From contig NZ_CP016537.2 in NCBI RefSeq assembly GCF_001687585.2, positions 2,762,001 to 2,826,000 of the forward strand: a DNA stretch of 64,000 nt, given 5' to 3'. This stretch comes from Planococcus halocryophilus. GTDB lineage: Bacteria > Bacillota > Bacilli > Bacillales_A > Planococcaceae. Position numbers and translations under genes: made by a program. Under the pieces are notes generated by a model. It was given only the letters and a program-made list of their open reading frames with translations. It searched no databases and was not told the DNA's origin. Each line of letters opens with the position of its first letter. Position 1 is the stretch's first letter. Shown here piece after piece: positions 57,800 through 64,000 of the stretch.

Positions 57800-57869
57800 C
57801 AAATTCCTCTTGCACAGCACGCAAATTCTAGCTATATTTAAAGTAATTTCACATAAAGGAGAGGATCGA

Positions 57870-58817
57870 TTGATCATTAAAACGCGCACGAAACCTTCTG
57901 GAATTTTCCAACTGGAAAGTTTGCTTCAACGAATGCCCACCGTCCATCCCCAATATCCTCACTGGACTGAAAAGCTCCGTCGCATCACCGCCGGATATCA
58001 CGGCGAATTGCGCGTAGACTCCTTTTGGCACGAAATCGACCTCTCGTTACCGCATTATTTCATCCACGACTTATTCATCCAAAAAGAGAAGTCTTCCCAT
58101 CAAATTGATAGTGTTCTTGTGACTAGTCGATTTGTATTGGCTTTGGAAATCAAAAGCATTTCCGGCTTACTCAATTTCGATCCTACTTTGAGGCAATTTT
58201 CCAGAACCAATAAAGACGGCAGCATTGATGGCATGAACAATCCAGACGATCAATTGCGCCGCCACGAAAAATGGCTGGAACATTTTTTACTCAAGCAACG
58301 CATTAAGCTGCCTGTTGTCGGCGCCATCATTTTTACGTACCCATCGTCTGTGATTCAATCTCGCGCAGGCAGTCGCATCATGATTCAGTCATCTGGACTA
58401 CCACACCTCATGGAACAATTATTGATTCTTCACCCGCACGATGTATTATCTCAAAGAAAAACAGAGTCACTGGCGAAAAACTTACTTGCGCTTCATTCAA
58501 TAAAACCATTTGCGTCACTTGGACTTACGGATTCATTTCCACCTGGCGTCTTATGCCCCAACTGCCCATATTGCTTGCTCCATTATCGTGGTGGGAAATG
58601 GCGTTGCAATGCTTGCCAGCACTTAGATCCTCTCGCGCATCTTGATGCGTTGAGGCAATATCGCACTTTGGTCAAAACGACTATTAACAGTCGAGAATTC
58701 CGCGACTTTACAGGAATCACGTCTCCTTCGATCTCTTCAAAGCTATTAGCGAGTACGAAAATGCCTTATCACGGCAGTTTTAAAGACCGACAGTATGTGA
58801 TTCCGGAAGCGTTTTAG
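57870..58817 (+). CDS. NERD-domain protein with C-terminal zinc ribbon
   Basis: 315 residues. The NERD domain (nuclease-related) spans about 36-150: YHGELRVD, QIDSVLVTSRFVLALEIKSI with Glu93 and Lys95 of the nuclease-like motif. The C-terminus has a Cys cluster, LCPNCPYCLLHYRGGKWRCN followed by ACQ, then a helical tail. The likely start is TTG at 57870: AAAGGAGAGG ends 5 bases before it. The frame stays open upstream through repeat array 3, but no RBS supports a longer form. NERD proteins are linked to DNA processing or plasmid and defence loci; the role here is unknown. Confidence 0.8.
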   Translation: MIIKTRTKPSGIFQLESLLQRMPTVHPQYPHWTEKLRRITAGYHGELRVDSFWHEIDLSLPHYFIHDLFIQKEKSSHQIDSVLVTSRFVLALEIKSISGLLNFDPTLRQFSRTNKDGSIDGMNNPDDQLRRHEKWLEHFLLKQRIKLPVVGAIIFTYPSSVIQSRAGSRIMIQSSGLPHLMEQLLILHPHDVLSQRKTESLAKNLLALHSIKPFASLGLTDSFPPGVLCPNCPYCLLHYRGGKWRCNACQHLDPLAHLDALRQYRTLVKTTINSREFRDFTGITSPSISSKLLASTKMPYHGSFKDRQYVIPEAF

Positions 58818-58822
58818 CTTTT

Positions 58823-58884
58823 CGACAGTATTTTGGTGATTTGGACAGTATTCCGCTCCATTTCGACAGTAAGACCTATTAATG
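58823..58884 (+). repeat. 21-bp-period GACAGTATT array, locus 4 (3 units)
   Basis: Unit starts 58823, 58843 and 58864, spacings 20 and 21. It begins 6 bp after the NERD stop codon, same orientation as the gene. The final unit (CGACAGTAAGACCTATTAAT) again departs from consensus after GACAGTA. Confidence 0.88.
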
Positions 58885-58920
58885 GAATAAAATCGTAAAT
58901 CACTTCAAATAAAAGCCAAA

Positions 58921-58958
58921 AAGAAGAAACCTCCCGCATCCGGGAGGTTTCTTCTTTT
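58921..58958. terminator. Bidirectional terminator between the NERD gene and the flavin reductase
   Basis: AAGAAGAAACCTCCCG and CGGGAGGTTTCTTCTT pair around CATC. It serves both convergent genes. Confidence 0.9.
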
Positions 58959-58964
58959 ATCAAA

Positions 58965-59528
58965 TTAATGATTATCCAATGTTTCTTTCGACAAATGTTT
59001 GCTCATTTCAGCGTATTGTACGAAAACACGTGCCAATTCACGTAAGCGGTTGTGAACATCTTCGCTCACAATTGTATTAGTTCCGTCAAAATGGCTCGTA
59101 TGCGTGTAAACATAGTTTGGCGTTACGAGACAGCGGAAGTAATCTAGAATCGGCTTCAACTGATTTTCGATGACTAAGTGATGCTGATACGTTCCACCAT
59201 TTGCAACGATCGATACTGGTTTGTAACGCATCGTGCGTGGGTGAAGCATATCAAATGTATTTTTCAACACACCCGGAATGGACCCTTGGAAAATCGGTGT
59301 TGCGATGATATAGCCATCTGCTTCTTCAAAGCGACGAACGATTTCTTGCATGCTGTCATTGTATTCACCTAGCGGACGTCCATCAACAAACTGGTGATCG
59401 TAATCAGCTAACTTCATCAATTTCAATTCGATTTCGGGATTTTTTTCATTGATATAAACTTGGATCTGCTCTAAAATGGCACCGGTTTTGCTGCCAATGA
59501 TCGTGCCGTCTACTAATAAAACTTTCAT
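58965..59528 (-). CDS. NADPH-dependent FMN reductase
   Basis: 187 residues of the flavodoxin-like reductase family. MKVLLVDGTIIGSKTGAIL holds the FMN phosphate loop, followed by ADGYIIATPIFQGSIPGVLK and KPVSIVANGGTYQHHLVIEN. It reduces FMN with NAD(P)H. SsuE-type, azoreductase-like or chromate-reductase roles cannot be separated. RBS is GAGGAGGAC-like. Monocistronic. Confidence 0.88.
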   Translation of the reverse strand: MKVLLVDGTIIGSKTGAILEQIQVYINEKNPEIELKLMKLADYDHQFVDGRPLGEYNDSMQEIVRRFEEADGYIIATPIFQGSIPGVLKNTFDMLHPRTMRYKPVSIVANGGTYQHHLVIENQLKPILDYFRCLVTPNYVYTHTSHFDGTNTIVSEDVHNRLRELARVFVQYAEMSKHLSKETLDNH

Positions 59529-59664
59529 ACTCTCTTGTCCTCCTCAAAATACGTTCTTGCTATTAACTGCATTTTTGCAAGCAGCATCGCAATACCCTGT
59601 TTGTCTTCATCATAACAAACCCTGTTTCACAATACGTACCGAAATTACTTTTGAGAGAGAGATT

Positions 59665-61500
59665 TCATTCTTTAGTCTGAGAACCGTTTTTCGAACGCTT
59701 GCTTTCTAAACGTTCCTGAGTCCGCTCAGATTCGGGAGCAGTTGCAGTAAAACTGACGATAGTGTCTCCAGCTTTTGGCTCGAGTTTATTATTTTCTGCA
59801 AAAAATTCAATTTTCCCCTGCGAGTAGTAAACAAATAACGGAATGGTATCTTCCGTCCATTTCACTTTGAAATCTTCATAACTAAATTGTTCCGTCAACT
59901 GGGTTTTTCGCATCGTGTAGCCTTCTTCTGCTTTCCACTCTAGCTCATGAATATTCCACTTTTCTCCAAATAAAGTTCGTCCGCTTAACGAAGCATGAAA
60001 ATCTCCCGGATCTCCTTCATGAATCGCAGTTTGATAAAGATTTGCACGCCCCATTTCTGGAACAAAGTTATTGACGACAAGCGCATTATACGAATCGGTG
60101 CCCGTCGCGACAACCATTGTTTCATACGGCGTTAAATCCACTTCATAATCCGTATGCTCTGATAGAATATCCCCCGCATACGTTTTCAATCCATTTTGGC
60201 GTGCTTCTTGTAAACGACCCCAAGAAGAATCGATGATCAAGACGCCCTTTTCAAATTCTGCTAACACTTTCCCAAGTTTCGTTGCAAATCGACTCGCACC
60301 AATAATGATAACACCTGGATCTTCAGCTGCAACAAGACCGAGTTTCTTGCCTACCCATCCAATTGTGAAACTATGAACAATTACTGTTGAGAACACCAGT
60401 GCAAAGGTTAAGGCCGTCAGCAGTTCTGCATCCTCGAAACCTGCCTCAAGCAAGACACCTGCAAAATAACCTGAAACTGTTAATGCCACAATACCGCGTG
60501 GCGCAATCCAACCAACTAAGGTTTTTTCTTGTATTGTCATGTCGGTACCAATTGTTGATAGCCAAATCGATAGTGGACGAACAATAAATAACATCGCCAA
60601 TACGAATGAAACAATCTCCCAATTGAAAATCCCGATCAATACATCAAGATTTAAAGAAGCCGTCAGCATTACGAAAATACTAGAAATTAATAACACAGAA
60701 ATGTTTTCTTTGAAATGGCGCATGTCGTTGATCGAAGCAATTTTCATATTGGCCATGACCATCCCCATTGCCGTTACCGCTAGCAAGCCTGTTTCGTGCA
60801 TCACAATATCGGAAATAACAAAAATCAACAAAACAATGCCAAAAACCATTGGCGCTTTTAGAAATTCAGGCACTTGCCCTTTCTCGAACATCATTCCCAT
60901 TAACATTCCTGTCCCGACACCTAGTGCTACAGCAAACAAAGAAGCTAAGAAAAACAAGCCAAATGCGGCTGCGGTTTCATCGCCAATAGCAAACAACACA
61001 AACTGGAATGCAAATAATGCAAGCAAAGCACCAAAAGGATCGACTACAATGCCTTCCCATTTCAAAATAGCGGCTGGACGTGATTTTAATTTTGCTTGAC
61101 GCAGCATTGGTAAAATGACGGTTGGTCCTGTTACGATAAACAAACCACCAATTACAAATGCAACACCAAGTGATAATCCTGCGATGTAATGTGCGGCAAA
61201 AGAACCGGCAATCCAAGCGATAAATGCACCTAAGGTGACGATTCGTAAAATCGGCTTTCCAAACGTGCGGATTTCCTTAAAGTTCAAATTTAAACTACCT
61301 TCAAATAGAATGATGGCAACTGCTAATGAAATAAAAGGATTGAATAATTCGCCGAAACTTTCAGCGGGGTGGATCACTTCAAAAATTGGACCAACAAGAA
61401 GTCCGGCAATCGACATCAGAACAATGGCTGGAAACTGAAGACGCCAGGCGATCCATTGGGAGAGCACTCCCAGAAAAATTATTAGCATTAAGTCGAACAA
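59665..61500 (-). CDS. Cation:proton antiporter (CPA1) with cytoplasmic TrkA-N/RCK domain
   Basis: 611 residues. Twelve or so helices with family blocks VIGGLFIVTGPTVILPMLRQ, LKWEGIVVDPFGALLALFAF and GWIAPRGIVALTVSGYFAGV, then a TrkA-N nucleotide-binding domain (GVIIIGASRFATKLGKVLAE) and a C-terminal extension ending in a basic tail. It exports Na+ or K+, gated by nucleotide or ligand. The start is uncertain: a TTG at 61500 has no close RBS, and an internal ATG four codons later is an alternative. An in-frame stop lies 7 codons upstream, so no longer N-terminus is possible. Confidence 0.9.
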   Translation of the reverse strand: MFDLMLIIFLGVLSQWIAWRLQFPAIVLMSIAGLLVGPIFEVIHPAESFGELFNPFISLAVAIILFEGSLNLNFKEIRTFGKPILRIVTLGAFIAWIAGSFAAHYIAGLSLGVAFVIGGLFIVTGPTVILPMLRQAKLKSRPAAILKWEGIVVDPFGALLALFAFQFVLFAIGDETAAAFGLFFLASLFAVALGVGTGMLMGMMFEKGQVPEFLKAPMVFGIVLLIFVISDIVMHETGLLAVTAMGMVMANMKIASINDMRHFKENISVLLISSIFVMLTASLNLDVLIGIFNWEIVSFVLAMLFIVRPLSIWLSTIGTDMTIQEKTLVGWIAPRGIVALTVSGYFAGVLLEAGFEDAELLTALTFALVFSTVIVHSFTIGWVGKKLGLVAAEDPGVIIIGASRFATKLGKVLAEFEKGVLIIDSSWGRLQEARQNGLKTYAGDILSEHTDYEVDLTPYETMVVATGTDSYNALVVNNFVPEMGRANLYQTAIHEGDPGDFHASLSGRTLFGEKWNIHELEWKAEEGYTMRKTQLTEQFSYEDFKVKWTEDTIPLFVYYSQGKIEFFAENNKLEPKAGDTIVSFTATAPESERTQERLESKRSKNGSQTKE

Positions 61501-61635
61501 TAAGCTGTCGATAGCGCATCACTTCCTTTAGTTTCTTTTATGGAATTATACAGGTATTATATACTGAATGAAAATCGTAAAGCATTCAATTTCTACGTTA
61601 TTGTGTTACAATGATAGAAAAATAAGGGTGATTTT

Positions 61636-61818
61636 GTGAACAAACAGGAATTGGAGTATGCGATTGCTGAACTGAAGATGGATTACGTGCGCCATCAAGG
61701 TGATATCGAGAAACTAGAGACGACTGGACACGCCGGCATGGTGGAGAAAGCAGAATTACGGTTAGAAAAAATGGAACTACAACTTGCGGAATTAAACAAA
61801 AAACTCGCGGATCTGTAA
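61636..61818 (+). CDS. SE1832 family small coiled-coil protein
   Basis: 60 residues, entirely helical with a heptad pattern (ELEYAIAELKMDYVRHQGDI, KMELQLAELNKKLADL). The length and sequence fit the SE1832 family of Firmicutes, function unknown. GTG start with AGGGTG a few bases upstream. It ends within a hairpin terminator and is 37 bp before the ABC-F gene. Confidence 0.78.
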   Translation: MNKQELEYAIAELKMDYVRHQGDIEKLETTGHAGMVEKAELRLEKMELQLAELNKKLADL

Positions 61819-61833
61819 CCGCGGTTTTTTTTA
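61804..61833 (+). terminator. Terminator overlapping the end of the small coiled-coil gene
   Basis: CGCGG...CCGCG (ending in a T8 run) spans the stop codon of the gene at 61636-61818. Confidence 0.75.
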
Positions 61834-61855
61834 TGATAATGGAGGAATTTATTAA

Positions 61856-63421
61856 ATGAGTTTATTAACAGTAGAAAATTTAAGTCACACTTTCGGGGAT
61901 CGGACACTTTTTAACGATGTCTCGTTCCGTTTAGTCGAAGGTGAACATGTTGGGTTAGTTGGAGCTAACGGCGTCGGCAAATCGACAATGATGAATATTA
62001 TAACAGGCAAAATCATTCACGATGATGGCCGCGTAGAATGGCAGCCACGGACACATTATGGTTACTTAGATCAGCACACCCAGCTGCAACCAGGACGCAC
62101 AATTCGCGAAACTCTTCAAGATGCCTTCTTGCCGCTTTATAAAAAAGAAGCCGAATTGAATGATATCGCGATGCAAATGGGAGATGCGGACCCTGATCGT
62201 TTAGAAGAATTACTCGAGCAAATGGCTGAAGCGCAAGACGCATTGGACGCTGGAGATTTTTACACATTAGACGGCAAAGTTGAAGAAATTTCTCGCGGTT
62301 TAGGTCTCGATGCAATTGGACTTGAACGTAACGTAGAAGCTCTTTCGGGTGGACAACGTACTAAGCTATTACTAGCAAAGTTACTTCTTGAAAAACCAAA
62401 AGTTTTACTACTGGATGAGCCGACTAACTATCTTGATGAAGAGCATATTCAATGGCTCGTTAATTACTTGAAAAACTATCCGCATGCATTCTTATTGATT
62501 TCACATGATACAGAATTTATGAGCAGCGTTACTGACGTTATTTTCCACTTGGAATTTTCACGCCTAACCCGCTATACGGCAACTTATGAAAAATTCATTG
62601 AGCTTGCTGAATTGAGCAAAAAACAACATTTAGAAGCATATGAAAAACAAGAAGACATGATTAAAAAAACCGAAACTTTTATCGCGAAAAATAAAGCTCG
62701 TGCGTCTACTACTGGCCGTGCTAAGTCACGCCAGAAACAATTAGACCGTATGGATCGCATTGAAAAACCCGAAATTGCAGCAAAACCACAATTTGCTTTT
62801 AAAGAAACACGTAGCCCAAGCCGTTATGTTGTAGAAGCAGAATCTCTATCAATTGGCTATGATAAGCCACTTTTACCTCCGTTGACGTTTATGATTGAAC
62901 GCGGTGAAAAAATTGCGCTTGTGGGCATGAACGGTGTTGGTAAATCGACGCTCCTTAAAACAATGCTTGGCAAAATCAAACCTCTTGAAGGCGATGTTCT
63001 TCGCGGAGAATATTTAACGCCTAGCTATTTTGAACAAGAAGTGAAAGCACCAACGCATACACCGCTTGATGAAATTTGGTCAGCTTATCCGAGTATGGAC
63101 CAAGGTCAAGTCCGTGGTGCACTTGCTCGCACAGGATTGAAAAACGAACATATTTCTCGTCCGATGACACACTTGAGCGGTGGCGAACAAGCCAAAGTTC
63201 GTCTTTGCAAATTGATGATGGAAGAAAGCAATTGGCTAATTTTCGATGAGCCGACCAACCACTTGGACATCAATGCAAAAGCTGAACTTAAACGTGCAAT
63301 GCAAGCTTATAAAGGCACGATCGTTTTAGTAAGTCACGAACCTGATTTTTACGAAGGACTAGCAACAAAAGTCTGGAATGTAGAAGAATGGATTGCAGCT
63401 GGAAAACCAGAAGAAGCTTAA
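61856..63421 (+). CDS. ABC-F family ATPase (YfmM-like)
   Basis: 521 residues, two ABC domains and no membrane part. Walker A GANGVGKST (domain 1) and GMNGVGKST (domain 2), signatures LSGGQRTKL and LSGGEQAKV, Walker B LLLDEPTNYLDE and LIFDEPTNHLD. The charged P-site tRNA-interacting linker, rich in Lys and Glu, lies in between (about 245-305). It acts on stalled ribosomes; housekeeping translation rescue is more likely than drug resistance. RBS GGAGG. Confidence 0.92.
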   Translation: MSLLTVENLSHTFGDRTLFNDVSFRLVEGEHVGLVGANGVGKSTMMNIITGKIIHDDGRVEWQPRTHYGYLDQHTQLQPGRTIRETLQDAFLPLYKKEAELNDIAMQMGDADPDRLEELLEQMAEAQDALDAGDFYTLDGKVEEISRGLGLDAIGLERNVEALSGGQRTKLLLAKLLLEKPKVLLLDEPTNYLDEEHIQWLVNYLKNYPHAFLLISHDTEFMSSVTDVIFHLEFSRLTRYTATYEKFIELAELSKKQHLEAYEKQEDMIKKTETFIAKNKARASTTGRAKSRQKQLDRMDRIEKPEIAAKPQFAFKETRSPSRYVVEAESLSIGYDKPLLPPLTFMIERGEKIALVGMNGVGKSTLLKTMLGKIKPLEGDVLRGEYLTPSYFEQEVKAPTHTPLDEIWSAYPSMDQGQVRGALARTGLKNEHISRPMTHLSGGEQAKVRLCKLMMEESNWLIFDEPTNHLDINAKAELKRAMQAYKGTIVLVSHEPDFYEGLATKVWNVEEWIAAGKPEEA

Positions 63422-63424
63422 ACT

Positions 63425-63482
63425 AAAAAAGGGCTATTCCTGAAGGTCATGAAAATGACTTTCGGGGGTAGCCCTTTTTCTT
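63425..63482. terminator. Terminator after the ABC-F gene
   Basis: AAAAAGGGCTA and TAGCCCTTTTTC pair across a stem that includes TGAAGGTCAT...ATGACTTTCG. It is bidirectional and ends at the stop codon of the PLD-family gene. Confidence 0.9.
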
Positions 63483-63484
63483 TT

Positions 63485-64000
63485 TTAATACGTCGTCAAT
63501 TTGAATAATTTTTGGAAACCGTAAATTCCACGTTGCCAAAATGTAAAGTCATCTTGATATTCTTCCACATCTAATGTGTAAAGTGCATCTTCATTATTCC
63601 ACAGTCTGTCAAAATAAGTCGTCATCTCTCCTGTTAATTCGCTGTCATTCGGAGCTAAAATACGAATCGTACTTTCCATATTGTAATCATTAAATGCTCG
63701 TTCTGTATAGTTCGTCGAACCACCCATAACTATCGTTTCATCTGCTGTTTGAATCATGATTGATTTGGTGTGGAATTGTCCAACGATTGCATTATACCAA
63801 CGCACTTGTATCCGATCTTCTGACTCTGCTAACATTTCATGAACCACTGGTCGATTTGGCAAACCTGTTTTTTCAGTACCAAAGGCATTTTCATTGGCAT
63901 CTAGTATTAGACGAACGTCCACTCCGCGATTAGCAGCATCCGTCAAAGCACGGACAACACTGCTTTCTGCAATATAGAACATAGCAAGGTGGATTGAATC
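63485..64000 (-). CDS. Phospholipase D-family protein, cut by window edge
   Basis: At least 171 residues; the frame stays open to the window end, so the N-terminus is missing. Visible HxK motif: VGQFHTKSIMIQTADETIVM followed by GGSTNYTERAFNDYN, the second HKD half of PLD-type proteins, with FYIAESSVVRALTDAANRGV before it. It could be a cardiolipin synthase or a PLD nuclease/phosphodiesterase. The catalytic Asp usual in HxKx4D is replaced by Thr or lies a few residues on (QTADE). Confidence 0.8.
   Translation of the reverse strand, partial: DSIHLAMFYIAESSVVRALTDAANRGVDVRLILDANENAFGTEKTGLPNRPVVHEMLAESEDRIQVRWYNAIVGQFHTKSIMIQTADETIVMGGSTNYTERAFNDYNMESTIRILAPNDSELTGEMTTYFDRLWNNEDALYTLDVEEYQDDFTFWQRGIYGFQKLFKLTTY

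Noticed and set aside
57714..57869. Upstream extension of the NERD protein through array 3
   Set aside because: The frame is open, giving repeated DSI residues, but there is no RBS before the upstream ATG, while AAAGGAGAGG lies just before the TTG at 57870.

Overview
The window reads as chromosomal DNA of a low-to-moderate G+C member of the Bacillales, most likely Planococcaceae (Planococcus or a close relative). The evidence is gene content and order: ywiB-argS, speE-speB, ywhD/ywhB, ywgA-ywfO, lipL/hemQ, ywdK-ywdI-ung and pdxK follow the Bacillus subtilis arrangement, and bacillithiol (yojF-bshB2), HemQ and HmoB genes are Firmicutes traits. No plasmid, phage or intact insertion sequence was seen.

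Layout. 1-8.5 kb: a minus-strand acyl-CoA operon, thiolase > 3-hydroxyacyl-CoA dehydrogenase > two acyl-CoA dehydrogenases > TetR regulator > B12-dependent fused mutase icmF. 8.6-10.8 kb: fadF, a membrane Fe-S oxidoreductase that probably drains electrons from acyl-CoA oxidation. Its promoter and the region before the thiolase share a palindromic operator. 11-22.5 kb: a thirteen-gene cobamide salvage operon (btuF, btuC, btuD-cbiZ fusion, cbiB, cobD, cobU, cobQ, cobS, cobC, a second short CobU-like gene, pduO, an ECF S component, a PurM-like kinase candidate) behind a cobalamin riboswitch and terminator. B12 supply thus sits next to a B12-dependent enzyme.

22.5-41.6 kb is mostly conserved housekeeping sequence: argS, a cation/proton antiporter, heme monooxygenase, polyamine synthesis, HD phosphohydrolase, lipoate transfer, hemQ, ung, pdxK, bacillithiol deacetylase, a YjiH-type membrane protein and an SDR threonine dehydrogenase. 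42-47 kb holds an amino-acid ABC transporter, a dipeptide epimerase and an M20 amidohydrolase. 47-54 kb has kbl, a secreted metallopeptidase and the sulfur operon yrrT-luxS-mccA-mccB. 54-64 kb has YczE-like and YbaK proteins, topB, a NERD-domain gene, a flavin reductase, a second antiporter with an RCK domain, a small coiled-coil protein, an ABC-F ATPase and an edge-truncated phospholipase-D family gene.

The most unusual material is non-coding. Arrays of a GACAGTATT motif repeat with a 20-21 bp period at four loci (34.3, 47.1, 57.7 and 58.8 kb). They have a fixed polarity, a related last unit, an internal duplication at one locus, and two of them flank the NERD gene. There are also a 477-bp element with roughly 40-bp inverted ends whose tips are hairpins, a scar made only of the two ends of an IS3-like element, and two families of dispersed GC-rich repeats of about 120-150 bp. 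In the B12 operon, two CobU-like proteins keep complementary halves of the family's motifs. All calls come from reading the sequence; no database search was run.
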